The notes beneath the pieces are model-generated. The model was not told the DNA's origin, made no database searches, and was given only the letters and a program-made list of their open reading frames with translations. Below are positions 1-8,676 of a DNA stretch of 64,000 nucleotides, piece by piece (position 1 is the stretch's first letter; each line of letters starts with the position of its first letter). The DNA is from CAVPEW01 sp963703565. GTDB taxonomy: Bacteria; Actinomycetota; Acidimicrobiia; Acidimicrobiales; VFJN01. A program made the translations under genes and the position numbers. Where the stretch lies: assembly GCA_963703565.1 (NCBI GenBank), contig CAVPEW010000041.1, positions 1-64,000 on the forward strand. Direction: 5' to 3'.

Positions 1-1
1 C

Positions 2-455
2 CACCACGTATTGCTGCCGGACGACGTGCTCGGGCCCGCGCCGAAGCTGGCGACCGACATCCTCGCCGCGGGCCAGGTCGTCTTCGTCGAGCCGGTCGCG
101 GACGGCGGATGGCGCTTCGCACAGCTGCCGGCCGTAGCGGGTGCGCTCGTGGCGCTCGATCCGCGCGACGGCGGCATCGTCGCACTGGTCGGCGGCTTCG
201 ACTTCGGCGCGAGCAAGTACAACCGCGCAGTGCAGGCGAAGCGCCAGCCAGGCTCGTCGTTCAAGCCGTTCCTGTATTCCGCGGCGCTCGAGCGCGGCTT
301 CACTCCCGCGACGCTGGTGAATGACGCGCCGATCGTGATGCAGGGTGGCGGCAGCGATCGGCACCGAGGAGTGGCGGCCACAGAACATCACGAAGCGCTT
401 CTATGGCCCGACCCCGATGCGGGAGGGCCTGGTCCGTTCGCGCAACCTGGTCGCC
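2..455 (+). pseudogene. mrcA: Class A penicillin-binding protein (PBP1A-type) internal fragment, frameshifted
   Basis: This is an internal piece of a bifunctional peptidoglycan synthase, covering part of the transpeptidase domain. The frame is open from the window edge. It carries the active-site SxxK motif in RQPGSSFKPF near base 255 and, after a shift of one base near 340-350, the text EEWRPQNITKRFYGP and the SxN motif in VRSRNLV. The homology stops at about base 455, where sequence belonging to an unrelated gene on the other strand begins. No start or stop of this gene is present. The protein type and lower GC look proteobacterial, unlike the rest of the window. I think this is part of an assembly chimera rather than a resident gene. 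Confidence 0.75.
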
Positions 456-456
456 A

Positions 457-847
457 CCGCTGCGCCAGCGCCGAAGTCTGCAAGCAGAGCGAAGATGACA
501 TTGAACCGTGGCCGCGAGGGCGCAACGAAGTCGCGATAATGTGTTTCTTCGAGCAGGGTCGCAAATTCAGGGCGCACATGTTCGAGCGTGACAGCGACGT
601 CGCGGCCCGCGAGATCATGCCGCGCGCGATTGATCAGCCAGGCGCCAGCCGTGTCGAGTTGCGAGACTTGCGAAAGATCGATCGCGACCATGCGATCGAG
701 GCGGGCCTCCTCGACAATTCGACTTCCCTCCTCCTCCAGGTGCTGAGAGGCGAAGAGCGTCCAGTCGCCCGAAAGCGCAAGCCGCACGCCCTCCGCAGAG
801 GACTGGCGCGCGACTTTGGGCGGACGCTGCATCGCCGCGACGGTCAT
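457..847 (-). CDS. MlaE-type ABC permease, N-terminal STAS-like domain only (truncated)
   Basis: The protein starts MTVAAMQRPPKVAR and reads about 130 residues of a STAS-like domain (GDWTLFASQHLEEE, then IDLSQVSQLDTAGAWLINRA, then LLADFGAG). This is the domain that precedes the permease in alphaproteobacterial MlaE/YrbE-type lipid-transport proteins. The membrane domain that should follow is missing. At about base 456 the frame runs into the antisense of a penicillin-binding protein fragment. Two unrelated truncated genes meeting tail to tail at one base is what a false join looks like. The family call is from recalled family features and is moderately secure; the truncation is directly visible. 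Confidence 0.6.
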
Positions 848-1365
848 CGGGCTTCGCTCCGCGCTGGAGTTCAGTAATCGGCTCGATCGATGGCGTCATC
901 CTATCCGACGATCGCGGCGCGCCGCTGACGCGGGCCGGCGCGCCGCCGCTACAAGCCGCCGTGCAAAAACGTCATAACTTCGTGAATCGACGTCAGCAAG
1001 CGCGTCGGCGCACATCGCAAGCGCGAATGACAGCCGCGCGAACGTGGGCGCCGGAGAGAGATTTGAAGCGAAAACTATCTGTCGCCATAAAGAGTTACCC
1101 GATCGCGGCAGCTTCGTGATCTCGGCGCGGCGCCAAGACCGAAGCCGTAGTCGTGACCGCGACCTTGGTTCAGGGGCGGTGCGCGGGCGGGGCGAATGCG
1201 TGCCCTGATGCCGCTGATGGCGAAAGCGCCGAGCTAAGTGTGTCGCTATAATTCCGAAGAGCGCGCGACGCTCTCGAAGCCGGAGCCGATCGCGCCGACT
1301 TGCAGCGCCCGCTCGGGATGACGCTGCCGGCCATGGTCGAGGGAATCGGCGCCCTGGCCTGATTG
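848..1365 (+). other. Gene-free stretch spanning a probable assembly junction
   Basis: No convincing coding region is visible on either strand. The minus-strand frames through here are arginine-rich shadow translations. Base composition is visibly more A/T-rich than downstream, especially around 960-1100. A sigma70-like TATAAT lies near 1252 with no recognisable gene behind it. Somewhere between here and about 1360 the sequence changes to the actinobacterial background, because the promoter and ribosome binding site of the next gene already fit that style. I cannot place the junction more exactly. Confidence 0.5.
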
Positions 1366-1378
1366 TTGACCCAGCCGG

Positions 1379-1408
1379 TAGCGTTTTGTCGAACGACGCA
1401 ACGAGGAG
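1379..1408 (+). promoter_or_regulatory. Putative promoter and Shine-Dalgarno of the rhodanese-MoeB gene
   Basis: A TAGCGT box at 1379-1384 fits the TANNNT -10 consensus seen repeatedly in this window. A GAGGAG ribosome binding site at 1403-1408 sits 9 bases before the ATG at 1418. This gene therefore appears to have a short leader, unlike the many leaderless genes here. It also marks the latest point by which the native chromosome must have begun. Confidence 0.45.
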
Positions 1409-1417
1409 TGCCACGTC

Positions 1418-2591
1418 ATGCCCAACTTCCGCGACCTGTTGGCCGCCACGAAGGCCGAGATCCACGAGGTCGACACGGCCGAGGCCGACGAGGCCAGACG
1501 CAACGGGGCGATCGTGCTCGACGTGCGCGAGCCCGACGAGTACGAGCAGGGGGCGATCCCGGGCGCGTTGCACATCCCGCGCGGGACGCTGGAGACCTCG
1601 GTGGAGTCCAGACTGCCCGACAAGGAAGCGCCGGTGGTCATCCACTGCGCTTCGGGGGTGCGCTCGGCGTTCGCGGCCAAGACGCTCGCCGAGCTCGGCT
1701 ACCGGGACGTGGCGTCGATGGCCGGCGGGTTCAACAAGTGGAAGGACGAGGGCCGGGAGTGGGCGGCGCCACGCCAGCTGTCCGCCGGAGCAGCGCAACC
1801 GCTACCAGCGCCACGTCCTGCTCCCCGAGGTGGACGTGGCCGGGCAGCTCCGGCTGCTCGACTCCCGGGTCCTGCTGCTGGGTGCCGGCGGGCTCGGCTC
1901 GCCCGCCGCGCTCTACCTCGCGGCAGCAGGCGTGGGCACCATCGGCATCATCGACATGGACGTCGTGGACGAGTCGAACCTCCAGCGCCAGATCCTGCAC
2001 AACATGGAGCGGGTCGGCGACCGCAAGGTCGACTCTGCCAAGAAGACGCTCACCGCGCTCAACCCCGACGTCGACGTGGTCACCTACGACGTGCGCCTCG
2101 GTGCCGACAACGTGATGGACATCCTCGAGGGTTGGGACGTCATCGTCGACGGCACCGACAACTTCCCGACCCGCTTCCTGGTCAACGACGCCTCGGTGAA
2201 GCTCGGCATCCCCGTGGTGCACGGCTCGATCTTCCGCTTCGAGGGCATGGTCACCGTGTTCGACCCCCGCCGCGGCCCGACCTACCGCGACATGGTGCCC
2301 GAACCCCCGCCCGCTGAGCTGGCACCCAGCTGCGCCGAGGCCGGCGTGCTCGGCGTGCTGCCCGGCATCATCGGCTCGTTGCAGGCCATCGAGACCATCA
2401 AGCTGCTCTTGGAGCTGGGCGACTCCCTCGTGGGACGGCTGCTCGCCTACGACTCCCTCGAGCAGTCCTTCCGGGAGTACAAGGTGCAGCGCGACCCCGC
2501 CAACGAGGTGACCTGGGACAACCGCGACCGGATCGTGATCGCCGAGCTCGACGAGCTGTGCATGCCCCATCCTCTGCAGGCCCCGGCCTGA
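1418..2591 (+). CDS. moeB: Rhodanese-ThiF/MoeB fusion adenylyltransferase (one-base frameshift near 1783)
   Basis: This is a sulfur-carrier activating enzyme that adenylates the C-terminus of MoaD/ThiS-like proteins. An N-terminal rhodanese domain (about residues 15-115) has the persulfide-forming CxxxxR loop in IHCASGVRSAF. The ThiF/MoeB domain follows, with the nucleotide-binding LGAGGLGSP motif, DNLQRQ-type loop (DESNLQRQILH) and CAEAGVLG. The two parts are in different frames. Removing one C from TCCGCC at about 1782-1783 restores RQLSPEQRNRYQRHV, and the total length is 3n+1, so one extra base is the simplest reading. Actinobacterial MoeZ usually has the opposite order, ThiF then rhodanese. 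Start chosen from the SD and the MPNFRDLLAATK N-terminus. Confidence 0.88.
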
Positions 2592-2601
2592 TCGCGCCGC
2601 C

Positions 2602-4197
2602 TCAGGCGTCGCTTCGCGCTGCGGCCCCCAGTGCTGCCAGGCCCAACGTCGCCAGGCCCAACGCCGCGAGCGCCCCGGCCACGGCCAGGGCCGCGGTGAG
2701 CGGTCCCGGAAGCGGCCCGAACGCGACCAGGGCGTCGAGCCGGTCGACGATGCCCGGCCCGGCCCAGTAGCGCCGCAGCGTCGTCCACGCCCCCAGCGCC
2801 TGCATGGCCACCGCGAAGGCGGCCACGGATGCCACCACGACGTGGTCCCGCCCACGGGCCAGCCGGCATGCTCCCACCGTGGCCAGGGCGGTGAGCCCGA
2901 CCAGGCCGGGGAACAGGTAGCGACCCTGCGTCGCGTAGGAGACGCCGGTCTTGCGGTACGCGCCCCACCCCGCTGAGAGCACCATGGCGGTGGCGACGAG
3001 GGTCGGCAGTACCGCGACCCAAGCCGCCAGGGCCCGCGGCGGGTCGCCGCCCGAGACCCGCCCGTGCCCCCGGGAGGCCGTGACCAGCGCCAGCGCCACC
3101 AGCAGGACCAGAGCCACCGTGGCCGAGCCGGTGACCAGCACCGGCATCCGGGCCTCGAAGCCGCCGAACCAGCCCCAGAAGCTGCCCGTGAGGCGGTCGC
3201 TGAAGTCACCCATGAACTCCAAGACGTCGACCTCGACCGGGACGCGCTCACGCAGGCGCACCCCTGGCTGCGGGTTGCCGTAGACGACCAGGTTGCGCAC
3301 CCACCACCATCCGCCCAGCGTCGCGGCGAGTCCGGCCAGCACCGAGGCGCGGGCCAGCAGGCCCGACACGGGCACCGTGTCGTGGTCGGCAGGTCCGGGC
3401 TCGACCGGCGATCGGCGGCGGGCCGACCGGGCCACGACGGGCGCCAGGCAGGCCAGCGCGATCGCAGGTACCAGCGGGATCGCGAATCCCTTGGTGAACA
3501 GGGCCAACCCGGCGGCGACGCCGGTACCTGCCACCACTGGCCAGCGTCGGTCGCCGGTGGCGAGCCGCACCGCGCCCGCCAGCGCCGGGGCCGACAGGGC
3601 GACCAGCAACCCGTCGTTGGAGACCGACGCGCCGACATGCGTCAGCTGCGGCACGGCCAGCACCCCCATCGCTGCCCCGAGCGCGGCACCTCGGGAACGC
3701 CCCAGGCGCCACGCCACGTCGGCGGCCGCCAGTGGCACGGCCGCCATCGCGAGCGCGCCAGCGACGCGCAGGTACCACACGACCCGGTCGACCGGGACGG
3801 TCCCCTCGGCGTCGAGGACCCTGACGACAGCTGCTGCGCCCGCGTAGTACAGGGGCGGGTGCATTGGCATCTGGTTGGGCGGCCCGTCGCGCCGGTCGGG
3901 GCCGAGCTCGGACCACCCGGGCCGGCCGGCGCGCGGCTCCGCCTGGTCGGCACCGGCCGCGGGCGAGCCCGAGACGAACGCGGGCTGCGACGAAGTGGCA
4001 GCCGAGGTGCGCCGCGACACTCGCAGGCCGTCCCACTCCGGGTAGTCCCACGTTCGGGTCAGGTGGCGCACGAGGTCGTGGTGGACGTGCTCGTCGGCGG
4101 CTCGGAAGGTGGGCGTCAGCACCGTCCAGGCGAGCAGCAGGCCGACGTGGGCGGCCACGACCACGGCGAGCGATCGGTGATACCGGCGTGAGGTCAC
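2602..4197 (-). CDS. Multi-spanning membrane protein, DUF2142/GT39-like
   Basis: A 531-residue integral membrane protein with roughly ten hydrophobic segments, starting with one at about residues 10-30 (LAVVVAAHVGLLLAWTVL). The extracytoplasmic loop after helix 1 has AADEHVHHDLVRHL, and NQMPMHPPLYY precedes a later helix. The SNDGLLVALSAPALAG segment is typical of DUF2142-type proteins, which resemble GT-C glycosyltransferases and act in surface-glycan assembly. The substrate is unknown. The GTG start overlaps the preceding gene's stop by four bases (GTGA), so it is the last gene of a translationally coupled operon. The far longer open frame upstream of this GTG only shadows the neighbour. 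The C-terminal region is rich in small hydrophobic residues. Confidence 0.75.
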   Translation of the reverse strand: MTSRRYHRSLAVVVAAHVGLLLAWTVLTPTFRAADEHVHHDLVRHLTRTWDYPEWDGLRVSRRTSAATSSQPAFVSGSPAAGADQAEPRAGRPGWSELGPDRRDGPPNQMPMHPPLYYAGAAAVVRVLDAEGTVPVDRVVWYLRVAGALAMAAVPLAAADVAWRLGRSRGAALGAAMGVLAVPQLTHVGASVSNDGLLVALSAPALAGAVRLATGDRRWPVVAGTGVAAGLALFTKGFAIPLVPAIALACLAPVVARSARRRSPVEPGPADHDTVPVSGLLARASVLAGLAATLGGWWWVRNLVVYGNPQPGVRLRERVPVEVDVLEFMGDFSDRLTGSFWGWFGGFEARMPVLVTGSATVALVLLVALALVTASRGHGRVSGGDPPRALAAWVAVLPTLVATAMVLSAGWGAYRKTGVSYATQGRYLFPGLVGLTALATVGACRLARGRDHVVVASVAAFAVAMQALGAWTTLRRYWAGPGIVDRLDALVAFGPLPGPLTAALAVAGALAALGLATLGLAALGAAARSDA

Positions 4198-5741
4198 CCG
4201 GCACCGCCGAAGGGCTCGACGGGGGGCGCCTCGCAGCGCGTCGGTTCGCACTCGAAGATCCAGGCACCGGCCTGGGTGGTCTCGAACGGGAGCAGCCGGC
4301 CAGCGGCGGTGGTGCGATCGAGGCGGTGGAAGGCCTCGTCGGGCCGGACCAGGTGGGGGCCGAGGACCAGCGCCGCCCAGGCGGTGCCGAAGGCCGCGCA
4401 CGAGAGTGCGGCCCGGCGGCCCAGGCTGCCCGCTACCGGCACCGCGGCGGCGACCGCCGAGACCTGGAGCAGGTAGCGGTTGCCGATCGACTGCGCCCCG
4501 CCCCAGTAGTTGTCGGTGAAGAGCACCACGTGCAGGGCGGCGTACGCGAGCAGGCCGAGCGCGGCTGCCGGTGCCACCAGGCCCCAGCCGGCGGGCTCGG
4601 CCCGCTCGGACAGCGCGGCGGCTGCGGGCCGAGGACGATCGGCGCCGTGGCGCCGCCGGCGGGCCACGGCGCCGCCGGCGGTGGCGAGGGTGAGCGCTGT
4701 GGCCGCCGGCATGAAGGTGAGCGCACCGGTGTGGCGACCCACGGCGTAGGTGAGCGCTGCGCCGGCCATGTCGCGCTCGGGGTGGGTGATCCGTTCACCG
4801 ACGAAGTCCGCGCTCAACACCTCGTCGGTCCGCCAGCGCACCAGCTGTGCCTCCATGCCCCCGCCCCAGGGAGTGCCCGCGGGCGCGTAGTACCGCTCCC
4901 CGCCGTAGGCGTTCCAGGTCGCCCCGTCCGAGTAGCGCAGGTAGGGCACGGTCGACAGCGCTGCCACGGCGAGGCCGACCCCAGCGGCAGCCAGCACCAC
5001 ACGGGGTCGCAGGCGCGCCGCCGCCACCACCAGCAGCGGTGCCACGGCGAGCACGGCCGGGAGCCGTTCGGTGGGCAGCAGGCCCGCGACGGCTGCCGCG
5101 GCGACGAGCGCGACGCCGCTGCGGTGGCGTGCCGCGTGCAGGGCGGCCACCGTCACCACCCCGACGAGCACTGCCACGAACAGGTCGGCATGGGCGGGGA
5201 ACGCCCAGAACCAGGCTTGGGAGGCGACGGTGACAGCGGCAGCGACGGCCAGTGAGGTGGCCCGGTCCCAGCGGAGCCTTCCCGCTGCGTACCAGCACGC
5301 TGCGTACCCGGCCAGCAGGAGGGCACCGACCACGGCGATGCCGCGGGTGCCCAGGGCGGCCACAGCAGGGGCGAGCGCCACCGAGTACCCGAGCGGCTTG
5401 GCGAACGCCCAGCCGTCCTCGCGGCGTTGCGCGAACAGGCCCGCGGGTTGGGGATCCCAGTCGAGGTCCTCCCAGCGGCGTTGGTCGGCGTCGTCGTAGG
5501 AGAGGTCGCCGTGGGCCAGGCTCAGCGCCTGGTAGACGAAGGACGCCTCGTCGCCGGCCACGCGGCTGTCGGCGGGGTCGCTGCACGCTGCCCGAGCCAC
5601 CGCGAAGCACAGCGCGGCGGCCGCCAGCACCACGATGACCGGGCGCGGCGAGCGCCACCGGGCCCGTTCGGTGTGCGGGCTCTGCCCCTGGCGCGCTGTC
5701 GGACCGAGTGTCGGGCCGGGCGCGCTGCCGACGTCGCTCAC
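4194..5741 (-). CDS. Polytopic membrane protein, GT39-like
   Basis: A 515-residue membrane protein with a hydrophobic first helix at about residues 30-50 (PVIVVLAAAALCFAVARAA). An acidic first loop follows (GDEASFVYQALSLAHGDLSYDD) and then about ten more membrane segments. The acidic motif after helix 1 is the expected place for the catalytic aspartate of GT-C mannosyl/glycosyl transferases that use polyprenyl-phosphate sugars. Assignment to a substrate is not possible. It is coupled by GTGA overlaps to both neighbours: a methyltransferase upstream and a second membrane protein downstream. The GtrB-like gene further upstream could supply its polyprenyl-phosphate-sugar donor; this is inference. 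Confidence 0.72.
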   Translation of the reverse strand: MSDVGSAPGPTLGPTARQGQSPHTERARWRSPRPVIVVLAAAALCFAVARAACSDPADSRVAGDEASFVYQALSLAHGDLSYDDADQRRWEDLDWDPQPAGLFAQRREDGWAFAKPLGYSVALAPAVAALGTRGIAVVGALLLAGYAACWYAAGRLRWDRATSLAVAAAVTVASQAWFWAFPAHADLFVAVLVGVVTVAALHAARHRSGVALVAAAAVAGLLPTERLPAVLAVAPLLVVAAARLRPRVVLAAAGVGLAVAALSTVPYLRYSDGATWNAYGGERYYAPAGTPWGGGMEAQLVRWRTDEVLSADFVGERITHPERDMAGAALTYAVGRHTGALTFMPAATALTLATAGGAVARRRRHGADRPRPAAAALSERAEPAGWGLVAPAAALGLLAYAALHVVLFTDNYWGGAQSIGNRYLLQVSAVAAAVPVAGSLGRRAALSCAAFGTAWAALVLGPHLVRPDEAFHRLDRTTAAGRLLPFETTQAGAWIFECEPTRCEAPPVEPFGGAG

Positions 5742-6412
5742 GCGCGTGTGCCCGACGGACCGGGCTGTCCGACGCCGCTCACCAGGAGCGAGCGGGGCGC
5801 GGACCGCGGACCGCGTGCCACGGCCACCAGCCACGGGAAGCGGCGCTGGACATCGACCTGCTCGAAGTGCCGCGCCAGCAGGGCCCCGAGCCGGCGAGGC
5901 CCGAAGGCCTGCACGTGCTCCGAGTCGTTGCCCCAGCGGGCCAGGTTCTTGCCGCGCCCCAGGTTGCCCAGCCGGAACCAGGGCTCCCAGGGAACCGACA
6001 CGATCGCCCCGTGGCGCACCACCCGCGCCAGCTCGTCGAGCACCCGGTCCGGCCCGTCGCCATCGAGGTGCTCGAGGACCTCGATGGCGCTGGCCCAGCC
6101 CACAGCGGAGTCGGGCAGGGGCAGGCGAGTGGCGTCGCCGAGCACCGGCAGGCAGCCTGGTGCGCGGCCGGGGAGCTGTTCCGCCTTGTTCCACAGCAGT
6201 TCCACCGCGGCCACGGGCCGGCCGCCGCAAAAGCGCGCCAGCGACCATCCGGCACCCGCCCCGACGTCGACGAACGCCTCGTCGTGGCCCACGCATCTGT
6301 CGACCTCGGCATCGAGGGTCGCGAGCCAACGCTCGATGAGCGCCCTGACGACCGGGTTGGTGGAGGAGTACTTGGCCTGATCCTGGTCGAGCCCGGTGAG
6401 CGCCTCGCTCAC
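5738..6412 (-). CDS. Class I SAM-dependent methyltransferase
   Basis: A 224-residue soluble protein. The SAM-binding glycine loop is VDVGAGAGWSLARFCG (about residues 47-62), followed by an acidic motif-II strand (VAAVELLW). ASAIEVLEHLDGDGPDRVLDELARVV is the typical post-motif segment of UbiE/Methyltransf_11-type enzymes. The substrate is probably a lipid or glycan intermediate, since the gene sits between a GtrB-like glycosyltransferase and a GT39-like membrane protein. The GTG start (VSEALTGL) overlaps the upstream stop by four bases, and its own stop overlaps the next start in the same way. Confidence 0.82.
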   Translation of the reverse strand: MSEALTGLDQDQAKYSSTNPVVRALIERWLATLDAEVDRCVGHDEAFVDVGAGAGWSLARFCGGRPVAAVELLWNKAEQLPGRAPGCLPVLGDATRLPLPDSAVGWASAIEVLEHLDGDGPDRVLDELARVVRHGAIVSVPWEPWFRLGNLGRGKNLARWGNDSEHVQAFGPRRLGALLARHFEQVDVQRRFPWLVAVARGPRSAPRSLLVSGVGQPGPSGTRA

Positions 6413-7473
6413 GGGGTCCCGCCTCCGGCCGTCCCGCTGATGGTCCCGGCGCGCGTGGCCACGCCGCCGCGGGCGCCGGCGCCGGCGGAGCGCTCGACGT
6501 GTTCGCGCCGGCGCAGGTGGACCATCAGCTCGGCCATCAGGCCCAGCGAGGCGAGCTGCACTGCCACCACCACCAGGAGCACACCGGCGATCAGCGCCGG
6601 CCGGTCGCCGACGCGCTCGCCGGCGAGGCGCAGTGCCAGCATCCAGCCCAGCAGCGATCCGCCCGCCACTGCCAGGATGGACGCCAGTCCGCCGAACAGG
6701 TGGAACGGTCGGGCCGTGTAGGTGGTGAGGAACTTCACCGTGACCAGGTCGAGGAACCCGCGCCAGAAGCGCTCCCGGCCGAACTTGGACCGACCCGCCT
6801 GCCGGGGATGGTGCACGACGTCGAGCTCGGTGGTGCGGAACCCCGCCCAGCTGGCCAGGACGGGGATGTAGCGGTGCAGCTCGCCGTAGAGGTCGAGCGA
6901 TTCGGCCACCTCGCTGCGCATCACCTTCAGCCCACTGTTGAAGTCCCGCCCGGCAACCCCCGTGACCCGGGCCGTCGCCGCGTTGTACAGGCGCGAGGGC
7001 ACCCGCTTGGCTGCACGATCGTTGCGGGTCGCCCGCCTCCCGGTGACCAGGTCCACGTCGTGCGCGTCGAGGGCGGCGACGAGGGTGGGGATCTCGTCGG
7101 GCTCGTCCTGCCCGTCGGCGTCGATCAGCGCCACGACAGATCCCGACGTGAGGCCCAGCCCCACCCGGAGCGCCTCGGACTTGCCACGGTTGACCCGCAG
7201 CCGCACCACCCGCACCCACTCCAGGCCGAGGGCCTCCACCGCGGCGGCGGTGCCGTCCTTGCTGCCGTCGTCGACGACGATCACCTCGTGGCTACCTTCG
7301 ATGCGAGCCAGGGATCGCCCGACGCGGGGCAGCAGGGAGGGCAGGCTCTCGGCCTCGTCGAACGCGGGGATCACCACCGACACCCTCACCGCGGCACCCG
7401 CGTACGGTGCCGCGGCGGGTGTGGCGGTGGGTGTCGACGCGCCCGCCCGGACGGGGTCGGAGGCCGTCGGCAC
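6409..7473 (-). CDS. GtrB/DPM1-like family 2 glycosyltransferase, membrane anchored
   Basis: This enzyme probably transfers a sugar from a nucleotide donor to polyprenyl phosphate on the inner face of the membrane. The GT-A domain shows VSVVIPAFDEAESLP, VIVVDDGSKDGT and the metal-binding ALIDADGQDEPDEIP (DxD-like). RDFNSGLKVMRSEV and the basic GRSKFGRERFWRGF follow, then two C-terminal membrane helices (about residues 255-325). I place the start at GTG 7473, eight bases after a TACCGT -10 box at 7487-7482, rather than at the TTG nine bases upstream. This is the first gene of a four-gene operon, divergent from the epimerase-like gene. Confidence 0.85.
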   Translation of the reverse strand: MPTASDPVRAGASTPTATPAAAPYAGAAVRVSVVIPAFDEAESLPSLLPRVGRSLARIEGSHEVIVVDDGSKDGTAAAVEALGLEWVRVVRLRVNRGKSEALRVGLGLTSGSVVALIDADGQDEPDEIPTLVAALDAHDVDLVTGRRATRNDRAAKRVPSRLYNAATARVTGVAGRDFNSGLKVMRSEVAESLDLYGELHRYIPVLASWAGFRTTELDVVHHPRQAGRSKFGRERFWRGFLDLVTVKFLTTYTARPFHLFGGLASILAVAGGSLLGWMLALRLAGERVGDRPALIAGVLLVVVAVQLASLGLMAELMVHLRRREHVERSAGAGARGGVATRAGTISGTAGGGTP

Positions 7474-7536
7474 GACCGGCAACGGTAGTCCCGCGGCCGT
7501 ACGGGCCGGCGTGACCCGGTGCTACCTTGCGCGCCC
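7474..7536. promoter_or_regulatory. Divergent leaderless promoter pair
   Basis: Two TANNNT -10 boxes serve the two divergent genes. TACCGT reads on the minus strand at 7487-7482, eight bases before GTG 7473. TACCTT reads on the plus strand at 7523-7528, eight bases before GTG 7537. The symmetric spacing decides both starts. No conserved -35 element is apparent. Leaderless transcription with TANNNT about seven bases upstream of the first transcribed base is well established in actinobacteria; its use here is inferred from spacing. Confidence 0.55.
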
Positions 7537-8676
7537 GTGGCCGGCCCGGACCCTCGAGCGAGCCACGCGATCACGGTCTTCCTGGGCACCAAGGCGCAGT
7601 ACATCAAGACAGCCCCGGTGCTGAGCGAGCTGGATCGGCGGGGGGTCGGCTACCGGGTCATCGACTCGGGCCAGCACGCTGCGATCATGGCCGAGCTGCG
7701 CCGCGAGCTCGCAGTGCGCGACCCCGAGTTCAGCTTCGGTGGATCCCGCGACGTCACCACCGTGCCCGGCGCGCTGGGGTGGTCGGCCGGCGTGGCGAGT
7801 TGGCTCGTGCGCCGGCGGCGGTTGCGCGAGGAGGTGTTCGGACCGCGGGCCCGGCTGTGCCTGGTGCACGGCGACACGCCTTCGACCCTGCTCGCGTGCC
7901 TGCTGGCCCGGCGCGCCGGCCTCGAGGTGGTGCACCTCGAGGCCGGGTTGCGATCCCACCACCTCCTGCACCCCTTCCCCGAAGAGCTGATCCGGCTGGT
8001 GGTGATGCGGGCGTCCGGCGTCCTGTTCGCTCCCGACGAGGTGGCGATGGCCAACCTGGTGGACCTGCGGCTGCGGGGCCGTGCCCTTCTCGTGCCGGGC
8101 AACACCTCCATCGACGCCCTGCGAACCTCGCTGGGCGAACCCCCGGCGCCCGCTTCGGGCCCGGCGGTCGTGACCATGCACCGGGTCGAGAACCTGCACG
8201 CCCGTGGCGCTGTGGAGGGGTTCGTGGCGCTCGTCGAGCGCCTGGGGGCGAAAGGACCGGTCCGCTTCGTGGTGCACGGCCCGACCCGGGCGGTCCTCGA
8301 GCGTGGCGGTCACCTCGCCCGCCTGGTCGCGGCCGGTGTGGAGACCGTCCCGTTGCTGGGCCACCGCGACTTCGTCAGGCTGCTCGCTGCGGCCCCGCTC
8401 GTGGTCACCGACGGTGGGTCCATCCAGGAGGAGTGTGCCCTGCTCGGGGTGCCGACGCTGCTGTGGCGCCGGCGCACCGAGCGGCCCGACGGGCTCGGCG
8501 CGAACGTGGTGCTCGGCCGGGACCGGCCCGAGGTGGTCGAGCGCTTCGTGCGCGACCCGTCGCCTTGGCGCCGCGGCCCCGCCTGGGCGGACCGCGCCAG
8601 CCCGGCGGCTTGGATCGCGGACCAGGTCGTGGCCCGGGCCGCGAGCGCCGAGCAGGCTGCGCTCAGCGGCGGGTGA
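7537..8676 (+). CDS. UDP-N-acetylglucosamine 2-epimerase-like protein
   Basis: A 379-residue GT-B-fold protein. Family features are the early TKAQYIKTAPV segment, VHGDTPSTLLACLLA, HLEAGLRSHHLLHPFPEELIR, VPGNTSIDAL, THRxEN-like TMHRVENL, and the uracil-sugar pocket DGGSIQEECALLGVPTL with RRTERPDG. Canonical family members make UDP-ManNAc. The usual EEINR reads EELIR here, so the exact substrate may differ. Chosen start is GTG, eight bases after TACCTT. The 3' end overlaps the convergent pyruvyl transferase gene by 14 bases. Supplying ManNAc for a wall polymer would fit its neighbour, but that is inference. Confidence 0.82.
   Translation: MAGPDPRASHAITVFLGTKAQYIKTAPVLSELDRRGVGYRVIDSGQHAAIMAELRRELAVRDPEFSFGGSRDVTTVPGALGWSAGVASWLVRRRRLREEVFGPRARLCLVHGDTPSTLLACLLARRAGLEVVHLEAGLRSHHLLHPFPEELIRLVVMRASGVLFAPDEVAMANLVDLRLRGRALLVPGNTSIDALRTSLGEPPAPASGPAVVTMHRVENLHARGAVEGFVALVERLGAKGPVRFVVHGPTRAVLERGGHLARLVAAGVETVPLLGHRDFVRLLAAAPLVVTDGGSIQEECALLGVPTLLWRRRTERPDGLGANVVLGRDRPEVVERFVRDPSPWRRGPAWADRASPAAWIADQVVARAASAEQAALSGG

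Noticed and set aside
1248..1256. A TATAAT box that looks like a sigma70 promoter
   Set aside because: No gene of matching orientation follows and it lies in the probable chimeric segment, so I did not annotate it.
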